DNA of 64,000 bases from UBA961 sp049317525 (GTDB lineage: Bacteria > Bacteroidota > Ignavibacteria > Kapaibacteriales > UBA961), in the NCBI GenBank assembly GCA_049317525.1, contig JBMOIC010000006.1, positions 1 through 64,000 on the forward strand. The letters are read 5' to 3'. Below the pieces are notes generated by a model. That model did no database searches. It worked only from the letters and a program-made list of their open reading frames with translations, and was not told the origin of the DNA. The number at the start of each line of letters is the position of its first letter. The stretch's first letter is position 1. Positions 8,971 through 18,189 of the stretch are shown here, piece by piece. The position numbers and the translations under genes are program-made.

Positions 8971-11900
8971 ATGATGTACCGTTTAATACTCCCTATTATC
9001 ATTTTTATATGTTCATGTCCCTTTTTTAGCGCAAATGCTCAGTTTACAGGGATTGATGCTAGCCAATTTCCAACAATTAAAGCATATGGTGGAGGCACTA
9101 TTTTTAATAATGCAAAATCAACTGATTTTAGCATTGTAGAAAATGGTCAAGCAATGCAAAATGGCTTATCAGTTCAATGCTCCACTGCAGTTAATGATCC
9201 ATCTGTAAATGTAGTTATGGTTTTGGATATTAGTGAATCCATGAATGAAAAAATGAGTAATGGAAGAACAAAATTAGAATGGGTAAAAAATGGTGCTAAA
9301 AACTTTGTTAATTCATTGATATTTAATGGAACTACACAATGTGCTATTGTTACATTTAATGGCAATTCTTATATACATTTAGGCTTTCAAAATAATGCTC
9401 AATCTGTATTAAATGCAATAGATGCAATTAGCTATGGCATCGGGGCAACCATATATGATAATCCATTAATTGACCCCAAAAATAGTACTGTAGCATTATT
9501 TAAAACCACACCATCTTGGATAAGAAGAGTTGTTGTTTTTCTTACAGATGGAACCCCAACCCAAGCGCCACAAACAAATAGCATAATTAATCAATTAAAG
9601 GCTTTGAATGTTACTTTATATGCCATTGCTTTGTCTTTTGATGCCAGCCCAGATTTACGCACAATAGCATCTCAAACTGGTGGAACTACTTCTGTAGCTT
9701 ACAATGAAGAAATGTTAGTAAATATTTATAAAGAATTAGGAAATACTAGGCCTACCATTACATATTGCTGGCTTACATATATTGCACCATATGGATGCGA
9801 TGATAAAAGTTTAAATAGAACAGTTCAGCTTACTTATAAGCCCTCTAATTTAAGACAAACCTTTTCGTATACTGCACCCGCAAATAGTATAGCACGTATT
9901 CAAAATTCTGCTATCACTTTGCCACCTTTCCCTGATATTGCTACTGGGCAAACAGCTACTCAACAGTATACAATTACAGCAGTAAACAGCGATATAAATG
10001 TAACAGGATTTTTTTCTAGCTTATCTGCTAATTTTTCTATTATTAATTGGGGGGGCTCAGCTCCGCCATTCCTTCTAAAAAAAGACCAATCAAGAGTAGT
10101 AACCGCTCAGTTTACCCAAACTTCTCCAAGAGATATTCGTACTGGATTTTTACGAATAAATGGCACTCCTTGTTCATCGGCTCCATTATACTTAAGCGGT
10201 GGTTCAAGAAAAGTTGTACTGATAAGTCCAAATGGTTCTGAAGTGTTTAGTTCTTGTGATTCAATTCTTATAACATGGGGCGGGGTAGAAGCATCAGATA
10301 CTGTAAGAATCCACTATAGTAGTAATGGCGGTGCTTCATGGCATCTAATATCTAATTCAGCAACAGGATTAAGCTATAAGTGGAAGACCCCAAAACAAGA
10401 TAATTATATGATAAGGGTTTCTGCATTTACTTCTAGGTATGGAAGTATTTTTAATGCTACTGCAGGCGGTATTGGTTTAGACACAATTGGAGGAATTGGC
10501 GTTTCTCCAGATGCATCTTCTTTTGCATTTACAGGAACCTATGATAAACAATTAACAGCTAATTCATTAAGCATTAGTTCTACAAGAAATAAAGATATGT
10601 TTATTGCTAAATGCAAAGATCAAACAGTAAATTGGTTAAAAACTAGCTCTGTATTGTATCCAAAATACTTACCATATACTTCTTGTGCGGGCAAAGCAGT
10701 GATGGTAGATTCTGCCGATAATATGTATCATATTTCTGATATTATTAGAACTGTCAATTCTGGCAGACAATCGTTAATCCTCAGTAAAATTAGTTCAAAT
10801 GGAAATATTGATTGGACAAAAGAAATTCTTGCCACTCAACAAAGCTTAATTGCTCATAATATAGGTAAGGATTCTATTGGAAATTATTATCTAACTGGTA
10901 CCTATAATGGACAATTAAGTGTCCAGTTAAAAGCTGGTAATACTTCTAGCATAATTACAATTTTACCAAAGCTTTTTACTTTAAGTTTTGATGCAAATGG
11001 TAATTTTTTAATGCTAAAAGATAGTATCTCCAAAGCATATCCTAAAATACCTGCTGATACAGCAAAAGATACTCTTGGTTATGTGTATACGATTAAATCT
11101 TATAAAAATACTCTTACTTTGAGTGATACTTCATTTAAAAGTATTGGTTTACAAGATATTGCCATTAGAGTGTCTGGAAGAATAATGACACCATTTGACG
11201 AAAGTGATGCACCGTTTTCGATAACAACTCCGCTTCTTACTATAACATCTTCTACAATCAATTTTACAGATATTGATGGCGTGCTTGTTGGAGACAAAAA
11301 AGATAGCGTTTTCAATGGCTTTTTATGCAATAGAAGTAAAGCACAAGTTGTATTAGATCAAGCAATTATTCAAGGAATTGATTCTACACAATTTGAAGTT
11401 ATACAACCTAATGCAGGCACTTTGATTCAACCTGATTCTTGTATTCCATGTATCATACGATTTTCTCCAACAACTAGTGGCAAAAAACAAGCTATTGTCG
11501 TTCTTGGTAATTCTTGCATTAATGTTCAAGCATCTATGTATGCCGAAGCATATGCAATGTCTGCTTCGATTATACCAATTCAATGGAATCAAAGAAGAGT
11601 AAAAACAAATAAAACATTATTCTCTCTGTTTAAAAATGAAGGTGAAATACCTTTAACCATTATATCAGTATCGAATAAAGATAGAAGTCATTTTGTGCTT
11701 GATAATACTATCTTATTACCTATGACAATTCTGCCTGGAGATTCAGCAGTTTTATCGGTAACTTTTACACCAACAGATACAATACAATATCATGATACTT
11801 TGATGGTAGAATGTAAAGAGTTACAATCTCCCCTATTGGCTTCTTTAGATGGAATAGGAATTTTACCGGTATTTTCATCTAAGGGATATACATTTGCTGA

Positions 11901-13230
11901 TAGTAAAACAGGGATGAAATCTTCGGAGATTGGCCTTATAAATACTATTAATACTTCACAAAACATGAATATGTATGTGAAGTCAGCAATACTGTCACAA
12001 AATGCTGGAGATTTTACACTTGATTCTCTTACTGTATTACCTAATTCCTTGAGTTTACTAGATAGTCACAAAACTTTTATCGGTTTTAAACCTATAAAAT
12101 CAGGACTAAGGACAGCATATTTGGTATTTGAACACGATGCTATTGAGGGTCCAGAAGAAAATCCACTCACCTTTGATAGTGTTCTTATACAAGGTATTGG
12201 CATTTCATCTGAATTATTACCAGATACAGTACTGGATTTTGGCACTATAAATAGCTGTGATAAAGCGATGAAATCGCTAGCAATTAAAAATCCTAATGCA
12301 CAAGATATCGCTATTATTGGTATGAATTGGGAGTTTTCACTATCTACAAATGCTTCGCATATCAATGCATTAGTAAATCTACCATTTATCATTCCAGCAA
12401 ATGGAGAAACAAGATTTCCTGTGCAATTTATTCCTGATGGTAAGCAATCATATGAAGCAAAACTTCATTTAATGTCAGAGGATTCTTCGATATACACTGT
12501 TTTGATATTTGGGAAAGCAGAGACTATTGCTTCTTCAGTTACTATTACCTCTTCAAATCAATTGTTTTCTGTAAAGCCTGGTGAATCACAAAAGATTTCA
12601 ATTTCAGCTACACTAACTAAAGATTTAACCCAACCACTATTACAAGCATGCACATTATCATTACTCTATGATCCCTCATTGTATTCACTGCGAAATTCAA
12701 TTGTCTCATTGAATAATAATTGGCAATGGACATCAACTTCTATTGATAATATTAAAGGTATAGCATTGATAGAAGGTAAAGCAACTATTCCATCAATTGC
12801 ATTCCCAATAAATCCAGTAGCTGAGTGTACATTTGATTCATATTTAAACATAGATAAAAAACAACCAATACAGATTACTTTAACAACCAATACTCCTTGT
12901 ATAGACACAGGTTATGGGTCGATAAATACTGAATTACAACCTGTTTGCTATAATCCAGGAAGAATTATTACCAGTAACGGTATTCCATTAGCAATTTCAA
13001 TTGTTAACGTGCCTTATGCCTCTAAAATTGTTCATATTTCTTTGCCATTTGAAGCAATTTCTGATGCAATAGTTGTAGATATCAAAGGAAGAATATTTCC
13101 ATTAATGAATAAAGAAATCAAGAAATCTGGTCTTTATGAATATATGCTACCGAATATTCCTCAAGGCTTTTATACAGTGATTGTTCATAATGGAATATAT
13201 CAGCAAAGTCAATCATTTATTCATGAATAA
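8971..13230 (+). CDS. Large exported von Willebrand A protein with Ig-like repeats
   Basis: A 1,419-residue exported protein. A signal peptide ends at about ANA-Q (residue 23). A vWA domain (about 80-260) has the metal site D86-I-S88-E-S90. Several choice-of-anchor/HYDIN-like Ig modules follow, recognisable by phrases such as IRFSPTTSGKKQ and VTFTPTDTIQYHD. The end (GFYTVIVHNGIYQQSQSF) resembles the last strands of a T9SS type A sorting domain, so it may be displayed on the surface by T9SS. Likely roles are adhesion or metal-dependent binding; the ligand is unknown. A G7 run in an AT-rich gene occurs at 10049-10055. The start is the first of two adjacent ATGs. Confidence 0.8.
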   Translation: MMYRLILPIIIFICSCPFFSANAQFTGIDASQFPTIKAYGGGTIFNNAKSTDFSIVENGQAMQNGLSVQCSTAVNDPSVNVVMVLDISESMNEKMSNGRTKLEWVKNGAKNFVNSLIFNGTTQCAIVTFNGNSYIHLGFQNNAQSVLNAIDAISYGIGATIYDNPLIDPKNSTVALFKTTPSWIRRVVVFLTDGTPTQAPQTNSIINQLKALNVTLYAIALSFDASPDLRTIASQTGGTTSVAYNEEMLVNIYKELGNTRPTITYCWLTYIAPYGCDDKSLNRTVQLTYKPSNLRQTFSYTAPANSIARIQNSAITLPPFPDIATGQTATQQYTITAVNSDINVTGFFSSLSANFSIINWGGSAPPFLLKKDQSRVVTAQFTQTSPRDIRTGFLRINGTPCSSAPLYLSGGSRKVVLISPNGSEVFSSCDSILITWGGVEASDTVRIHYSSNGGASWHLISNSATGLSYKWKTPKQDNYMIRVSAFTSRYGSIFNATAGGIGLDTIGGIGVSPDASSFAFTGTYDKQLTANSLSISSTRNKDMFIAKCKDQTVNWLKTSSVLYPKYLPYTSCAGKAVMVDSADNMYHISDIIRTVNSGRQSLILSKISSNGNIDWTKEILATQQSLIAHNIGKDSIGNYYLTGTYNGQLSVQLKAGNTSSIITILPKLFTLSFDANGNFLMLKDSISKAYPKIPADTAKDTLGYVYTIKSYKNTLTLSDTSFKSIGLQDIAIRVSGRIMTPFDESDAPFSITTPLLTITSSTINFTDIDGVLVGDKKDSVFNGFLCNRSKAQVVLDQAIIQGIDSTQFEVIQPNAGTLIQPDSCIPCIIRFSPTTSGKKQAIVVLGNSCINVQASMYAEAYAMSASIIPIQWNQRRVKTNKTLFSLFKNEGEIPLTIISVSNKDRSHFVLDNTILLPMTILPGDSAVLSVTFTPTDTIQYHDTLMVECKELQSPLLASLDGIGILPVFSSKGYTFADSKTGMKSSEIGLINTINTSQNMNMYVKSAILSQNAGDFTLDSLTVLPNSLSLLDSHKTFIGFKPIKSGLRTAYLVFEHDAIEGPEENPLTFDSVLIQGIGISSELLPDTVLDFGTINSCDKAMKSLAIKNPNAQDIAIIGMNWEFSLSTNASHINALVNLPFIIPANGETRFPVQFIPDGKQSYEAKLHLMSEDSSIYTVLIFGKAETIASSVTITSSNQLFSVKPGESQKISISATLTKDLTQPLLQACTLSLLYDPSLYSLRNSIVSLNNNWQWTSTSIDNIKGIALIEGKATIPSIAFPINPVAECTFDSYLNIDKKQPIQITLTTNTPCIDTGYGSINTELQPVCYNPGRIITSNGIPLAISIVNVPYASKIVHISLPFEAISDAIVVDIKGRIFPLMNKEIKKSGLYEYMLPNIPQGFYTVIVHNGIYQQSQSFIHE

Positions 13231-13242
13231 ATCATATAACAC

Positions 13243-14433
13243 ATGAACACAATATTATCCGAAATACAAGCCATTAATTCTGAGATTATTCATCATAGAC
13301 GTCATCTACATACATATCCAGAATTATCATTCAAAGAATATCAAACATGTTCATTTATTTGCTCTGTATTAGAAAATATGCAGATACCATATCAAATTGT
13401 GGCAGAAACAGGAATTGTTGCTTTGATAGGCAATGGAGACCGTTGTATAGCACTTCGAGCAGATATTGATGCCTTACCCATGGAAGAAGAAACTGGACTT
13501 GATTTTAAGTCTGTACATCCTGGTATTATGCATGCTTGTGGACATGATGCGCATACTGCTATGTTATTAGGGGCTGCAAAAGTTCTGAAAGCTCGTGAAA
13601 CATTATTACAGGGAACTGTGAAATTGATTTTTCAACCCGGTGAAGAAAAAGTTCCTGGTGGCGCAAGCCTTATGGTTGCTGCGGGAGTATTGGAAAATCC
13701 TAAACCTGAAGTAATCTTTGGACAACATGTCTACCCGGATGCAACAGCTGGAACATTCTTGATTTGTTCTGGCCCCACAATGGCTTCTGCTGATGAATTA
13801 TATTGGACAATTAAAGGTAAAGGGGCTCATGCAGCGCAACCACATCAAGGAATTGATCCAATTGTGATTGCTGCTGAATTAATTATGCATTTGCAGACAT
13901 TAATTACAAAAAGTAGAAATCCATTATTACCTGGAGTATTAGGCATCACTTCGATTCATGGAGGCTCTGCAACAAATATAATACCCGAATCTGTAGAAAT
14001 GAAAGGTACATTAAGATCTTTCGACCCAATGTGGAGAGAACAGGCTATTACTATGATTCAAGAACATTCAGAGAAGCTATGTCAATTACATGGTGCCGAA
14101 TGCTCTGTAACAATCTTAAGAGGATATCCTGCTGTTTACAATAATGAACAAGCAACTTCATTTGCTAGAAAGTCTGCAGAAAAAATTGTGGGTAGTTCAT
14201 CAATTGCGGCTTTTGAACCAAAAATGTGGGGAGAAGATTTTGCTTATTATGGAGCTTATATACCAGCCGCTTTTTGGATGCTAGGTGTTAGACCTGATAA
14301 TCTAGAAACAATGCCCGGACTTCATAATCCACGATTTACCCCAGATGAAAGTGCATTATCTATCGGAGCAGCTTTATTGGCTAATACTGCAATCGATTGG
14401 CTTGCCAATGATTCCCCTTTTTCTCACACTTAA
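13243..14433 (+). CDS. M20 family amidohydrolase/peptidase
   Basis: A 396-residue metallo-amidohydrolase of the M20D type (N-acyl-amino acid amidohydrolase or hippurate hydrolase-like). Expected metal and catalytic residues are visible: H97-A-C99-G-H101-D, E134-E135 in QPGEE, H162 in GQHV, and H361 in GLHNPRF. It hydrolyses an N-acyl or amide bond of an amino-acid derivative; the precise substrate cannot be read. It has no signal peptide, so it is cytoplasmic. It starts 12 nt after the vWA gene and 8 nt before the DCC gene. Confidence 0.9.
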   Translation: MNTILSEIQAINSEIIHHRRHLHTYPELSFKEYQTCSFICSVLENMQIPYQIVAETGIVALIGNGDRCIALRADIDALPMEEETGLDFKSVHPGIMHACGHDAHTAMLLGAAKVLKARETLLQGTVKLIFQPGEEKVPGGASLMVAAGVLENPKPEVIFGQHVYPDATAGTFLICSGPTMASADELYWTIKGKGAHAAQPHQGIDPIVIAAELIMHLQTLITKSRNPLLPGVLGITSIHGGSATNIIPESVEMKGTLRSFDPMWREQAITMIQEHSEKLCQLHGAECSVTILRGYPAVYNNEQATSFARKSAEKIVGSSSIAAFEPKMWGEDFAYYGAYIPAAFWMLGVRPDNLETMPGLHNPRFTPDESALSIGAALLANTAIDWLANDSPFSHT

Positions 14434-14441
14434 AAGTTCAA

Positions 14442-14855
14442 ATGAAGAATTTACAAATATATACCTATCCTATAATCTTTTTTGATAGTACATGCATATT
14501 ATGTAATTCTTCTGTACAATTTATTCTTCGCCATGAGCACAGTTCATTATCTCATTTTGCCCCATTACATGGAATTATATTTTCCGAGTTATATACTTCA
14601 TCAATAACAGAAATTCCAGATTCTATCTTGGTATATAAAAATGGTGTTTTTTTAAGTAAAACAGAAGCAATCATTGCTATCATGATTGCAATGGGGTTTT
14701 ATTGGAAATATCTTGCCTCACTTTTATGGCTAATTCCCCCTTTTTTAAGAAATGCTATCTATGATTTGATCGCTGCTAATCGTATACAATGGTTTGGAAG
14801 GCAAGAATCATGTTTATTACCAAATAAAGAAAACAGCCATCGTTTTCACAGCTAA
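14442..14855 (+). CDS. DCC (DUF393) thiol-disulfide oxidoreductase-like protein
   Basis: A 137-residue protein of the DCC/DUF393 family. The hallmark region is FFDSTCILCNSSVQFIL with Cys18 and Cys21. The family usually reads D-G-x-C-x-x-C, so Ser-Thr replaces part of the standard motif. A thioredoxin-like redox role is proposed for the family but poorly tested. It ends the + strand run and overlaps the 3' end of the opposing lipoprotein gene by 4 nt. Confidence 0.8.
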   Translation: MKNLQIYTYPIIFFDSTCILCNSSVQFILRHEHSSLSHFAPLHGIIFSELYTSSITEIPDSILVYKNGVFLSKTEAIIAIMIAMGFYWKYLASLLWLIPPFLRNAIYDLIAANRIQWFGRQESCLLPNKENSHRFHS

Positions 14856-15295
14856 TTTTTTCTTTTTTTGGGTGGAAGATATAATTCTGCAGTCCTTTTT
14901 ATCATAAGTAAAGCCTCTTTAAAATCTGTGCGATGAGAAGAAGGAAAACCCTGTTTTTCATCATAATATTCTATAATAGTATCTTTTCTAAAAAAAGTAG
15001 TAATTCTAATATTGGCTCTACAATAAGGTTGGTCTGGATGAGCAGTAAGTAATAAACGAACTTCTCTCTCATTTAAAGCCCCTGATTTAATATACTTTAT
15101 GGATATTAAACTATCTTTTGAAACATCATATAGTAAAAAACCATAATTAGGAAGAGAATCTTTAACCTGACTAATAAACTGTTCACTTGAAGACTTAGGT
15201 ATTTTTATAGAAAAATACCGTAAAGAATCTCCGCTAGCACAGCTCCAAAATATCACGATTGAGACTATATAGATGAAAAGTTTTGTAGATCTCAT
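14852..15295 (-). CDS. Small lipoprotein of unknown function
   Basis: A 147-residue protein with a lipoprotein signal: MRSTKLFIYIVSIVIFWSC, Cys at residue 19. The frame is open from 15325, but the ATG at 15295 fits the signal peptide and lies 4 nt past the stop of the upstream 84-residue gene, so the two are co-translated. The mature part is charged with alternating strands and ends in PPKKRKN. I do not recognise the family. Only the pairing with the ubiquitin-like protein gives context. Confidence 0.65.
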   Translation of the reverse strand: MRSTKLFIYIVSIVIFWSCASGDSLRYFSIKIPKSSSEQFISQVKDSLPNYGFLLYDVSKDSLISIKYIKSGALNEREVRLLLTAHPDQPYCRANIRITTFFRKDTIIEYYDEKQGFPSSHRTDFKEALLMIKRTAELYLPPKKRKN

Positions 15296-15299
15296 ACCA

Positions 15300-15554
15300 T
15301 TATTCTTTATGGCAAGTGCCACCATCTGCTAAGATAATTAAATCTCCTTGTTGTGTTCCCCTTGATATCAAGGAATCCTGAGGCAAATATTCCCAATCTT
15401 TTGAAAGATTATACATACCTATTCTATCTTGATTAGAAGTATAGAAACCAATGCCCTCGGCAATGATTGGAATAATATCATTTAACAGTAAATGTTCATT
15501 TACATTCATTCTATAGATTTGCCCAGAATAACCGCGGCATATAAATATTTCCAT
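15300..15554 (-). CDS. 84-residue protein, possible ubiquitin-like (EsaB/YukD-like) fold
   Basis: The start is the ATG at 15554, preceded by AAAAGGA; the longer frame to 15722 runs back through the TPP riboswitch and is not credible. The protein opens with a strand pair (MEIFICRGYSGQIYRMNV), then a helix (NDIIPIIAEGIGF), then strands and the turn TQQGDLIILADGG. This order and the late GD-(L/I)-x-(I/L) pattern resemble ubiquitin-fold EsaB/YukD proteins. It ends Gly78-Gly79 followed by TCHKE, as in an unprocessed ubiquitin-like precursor. No E1, E2 or JAB protease gene is nearby. The fold is inference from pattern only. Confidence 0.6.
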   Translation of the reverse strand: MEIFICRGYSGQIYRMNVNEHLLLNDIIPIIAEGIGFYTSNQDRIGMYNLSKDWEYLPQDSLISRGTQQGDLIILADGGTCHKE

Positions 15555-15625
15555 ATAATTTCCTTTTTTAATAAGATAAATTACAGATTTTATATAAAAA
15601 TGTATCTGTTTACAAATAAATCTCT

Positions 15626-15633
15626 TAGTTTTG
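15626..15633 (+). promoter_or_regulatory. -7 promoter element for the TPP-riboswitch transcript
   Basis: TAGTTTTG matches TAnnTTTG exactly and ends 7 nt before the first helix of the TPP riboswitch, so transcription would start at about 15638-15640, right at the aptamer. No TTTG is found at the -33 spacing. Confidence 0.55.
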
Positions 15634-15640
15634 ATCTGTC

Positions 15641-15716
15641 CGTTAGAGGTGCCGATATAGTCGGCTGAGATTATACTCTTTGAACCTGATCCAGTTAATA
15701 CTGGCGTAGGAAAACG
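15641..15716 (+). promoter_or_regulatory. TPP (thiamin pyrophosphate) riboswitch
   Basis: All conserved blocks of the THI element are present in order: P1 CGTT/AACG, GAGGTGCC, a CCGA/TCGG hairpin, GGCTGAGA, CTCTTTGAACCTGATC, the CCAG-TTAATA-CTGG helix, and CGTAGG. The usual GGGG/CCCU helix reads AGAG (15645-15648) with CTCT (15676-15679), a compensated change that supports a working aptamer. It sits 75 nt before the ATG of the TonB receptor at 15792. A small hairpin (15729-15748) lies between, but the expression platform is not clear. Confidence 0.95.
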
Positions 15717-15791
15717 ATTCATATCTCTTATTTCCCAATGTGGAAATATCTTCTGCGGAATAACTATTTATATACTTATTCTGCTCTTACC

Positions 15792-18188
15792 ATGAAATTT
15801 GCTCTTATCTTTTCTTTGCTTATTGCCTCGCATTTTTCTGCTTTCGCACAAATTCAGCATGACTCCGTACATAAAAGAGTATATATAACTCCAAGTATTT
15901 CTATTAGTTCTACTTTGGCAAATGTACAATCCTCTGCTACATATTCTGAATTAAACTCGGGGCAAATACAAGAAAAATACTCTGCATTAGACATAGGGCA
16001 TGTATTAAGTGAACTTCCCTCTTTATACTCAGTTACACAAAATGGAAATAATATTGGATATACATCCATATCATTAAGGGGTTTTGACCAAAGAAGAATA
16101 TCGATAATGATTAATGGGGTTCCACAGAATGATCCAGAAGATCATAATGTGTATATGATCAATGTTCCAGATATAGCCTCCAGCTCAGAATCTATTCAAG
16201 TACAAAGGGGTGCAGGATTAATGAATTATGGATCTGCTGCAATGGCAGGAAGTATTAATATTCAAACAATAGCTGGAGCCTCACAATACAAAGTAACTGC
16301 ATCGCAATTCATTGGATTTCAGCAATTATTTAGTAATAATGATAATCAAGATACTTGGTATCCATCGATTACTAAGTCATCATTACATATTCAAAGTGGT
16401 TTGATTGGATCACAATATGCCTTTAATGCTAAATTAACCTCTATACAATCACTTGGATCAAGAAAACACTCATATAGTTCATTACAAAGCTATTTCTTAA
16501 GCGCAACTCGATTTGACGATAAAAGTACAAGTCAGATTAATGTATATGGTGGCCCAATATCAGATGCATTGGCATATACCGGGCTACCGAAATCATGGAT
16601 AAACAGTCCATCATTACAAAGAGAAAATCTAAATGGATGGTCTTATGATTCATCTGGAGCAACAATTGCATGGTTTACTAATCGAAGAAGACAAGAAATC
16701 GAGAATTTTTCGCAACCGCATATTGAAATCCTTAATGATATTCACATAAGTGAACATCTATCATTAAAATCAACATTGTTTCATTATTCAGGTGAAGGTT
16801 TCTTTGATTATGATGCATCCTGGGCAGACGCTGCAACATTAAGAATTACACCAGAATATGGATTTCAAGATAGTATTATTCCAGCTAATGCTCTTATACG
16901 TGGATTTGTTGGAAATTCTCAATATGGCTGGATACCAAGGCTTGTTTGGGAACATGAAAAAGGAGTATTAACCTTAGGAGCAGAATATCGATCACATAAT
17001 TCTATTCATTGGGGTAAAATTCGATATGCAGAACAATTGCCATCAGGTTTCGACCCCGATTATACCATTTATGAATATCAAGGGCATAGAAGAATACTAT
17101 CTGCTTTTGCTAGAGAAGAATGGAATATTTCAGACAAATTCTCATTGAAAGCAGAAGCACAACTGGTTCATCATCTTTATGGGATTTCTAAAGAAAAAGC
17201 AGGTAATACTTATACTTCTTATATAGATATTAATGGCAATTCAATTGGAAATGGAAATCAACTATTTTCAAAAGACTATCTTTTTTTAAATCCTCGTATT
17301 GGAAGTGTATTAAAAGCAGATGAAGAGAATACATATTCATTTTCATTAGCTTATACCTCCAGAGAGCCACGCATGAGGAATTTATATGCAGCAGAAGACT
17401 CATATTTTGGTGCTAGACCTTTATTTCAATCGTCAATATTACCAAATGGACAAATTGGTTTCGATTTTTCTCGTCCATTAGTAAAGCCAGAACATATGCT
17501 TAATACCGAATTAGGTTGGAAATATCAATCCAATAATCTTAATGCGGGCATCACTATATATGTAATGAATTATTATAATGAATTAGTAAAAAGTGGACGT
17601 TTAGACATCTTTGGTGTCCCTGTAGATGGAAATGCACCTAGAACAGATCATATGGGAATTGAATTAGAATTAAGCAAATCTTTCATGATTTCACAATCCC
17701 ATACTTTGGAATTAGCTGGTAATCTAACCTATAGTAAGAATACAATTATTGATTATACATATTACACAGCAAAGGGAGAAGCAGTTTCGCTCAATAATAA
17801 TTCTGTAGCAGGGTTTCCAGATATTATTGGATTTGGAAGAATATCTTTAAGAAGTAATTCCACCTTCTTATCTATTCATTCTAAGATAATGGGAGGATTT
17901 TATACAGATAATTTTGGTAATCTTCTTCGAACCGATGCAAGAATTAAAGAAGATCTATCTAATTCCCTATCTGGATATTATACAGATAATACAGTAGATG
18001 CTTATACTGTTTTTGGCATGGACATTCAATATGAATATAAAAATGTATCTATTGGCATACCTGCATTAAGACTTAAAATGCAAGCGATTAATATATTTGA
18101 TACTTTATATGCATCGGGTGGAGAAGGCAAAGAATTTTTCCCTGGCCAAAGAAGAACAATCATCTTTGGCGCAGAAATAGATTTTTAA
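15792..18188 (+). CDS. TonB-dependent outer-membrane receptor, predicted thiamine transporter
   Basis: A 798-residue receptor. The signal peptide is MKFALIFSLLIASHFSAFAQ. A plug domain (about 40-165) contains LRGFDQRRISIMINGVPQ and VQRGAGLMNYGS, followed by a 22-strand-type barrel ending in Phe (IFGAEIDF). Substrate is inferred from the TPP riboswitch in its leader: TPP-regulated TonB receptors are known in Bacteroidota and are predicted to import thiamine or its precursors. The ATG at 15792 is chosen over an in-frame ATG at 15738, which would put extra residues before a good signal peptide. No inner-membrane thiamine transporter is adjacent. Confidence 0.88.
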   Translation: MKFALIFSLLIASHFSAFAQIQHDSVHKRVYITPSISISSTLANVQSSATYSELNSGQIQEKYSALDIGHVLSELPSLYSVTQNGNNIGYTSISLRGFDQRRISIMINGVPQNDPEDHNVYMINVPDIASSSESIQVQRGAGLMNYGSAAMAGSINIQTIAGASQYKVTASQFIGFQQLFSNNDNQDTWYPSITKSSLHIQSGLIGSQYAFNAKLTSIQSLGSRKHSYSSLQSYFLSATRFDDKSTSQINVYGGPISDALAYTGLPKSWINSPSLQRENLNGWSYDSSGATIAWFTNRRRQEIENFSQPHIEILNDIHISEHLSLKSTLFHYSGEGFFDYDASWADAATLRITPEYGFQDSIIPANALIRGFVGNSQYGWIPRLVWEHEKGVLTLGAEYRSHNSIHWGKIRYAEQLPSGFDPDYTIYEYQGHRRILSAFAREEWNISDKFSLKAEAQLVHHLYGISKEKAGNTYTSYIDINGNSIGNGNQLFSKDYLFLNPRIGSVLKADEENTYSFSLAYTSREPRMRNLYAAEDSYFGARPLFQSSILPNGQIGFDFSRPLVKPEHMLNTELGWKYQSNNLNAGITIYVMNYYNELVKSGRLDIFGVPVDGNAPRTDHMGIELELSKSFMISQSHTLELAGNLTYSKNTIIDYTYYTAKGEAVSLNNNSVAGFPDIIGFGRISLRSNSTFLSIHSKIMGGFYTDNFGNLLRTDARIKEDLSNSLSGYYTDNTVDAYTVFGMDIQYEYKNVSIGIPALRLKMQAINIFDTLYASGGEGKEFFPGQRRTIIFGAEIDF

Positions 18189-18189
18189 T

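Noticed and set aside
12066..12392. A 108-codon open frame on the minus strand
   Set aside because: Antisense to the vWA protein gene, which has clear domains over this stretch.
14852..15554. A bacterial ubiquitin-conjugation (Bub/Bil-type) locus
   Set aside because: No E1, E2 or JAB deubiquitinase genes lie near; only the small protein's tail hints at it.
15555..15722. Upstream extension of the ubiquitin-like gene
   Set aside because: It would translate the complement of the TPP riboswitch; the ATG at 15554 has a good ribosome-binding site.
15738..15791. Earlier ATG for the TPP-controlled receptor
   Set aside because: It adds 18 residues in front of a normal signal peptide that starts at 15792.
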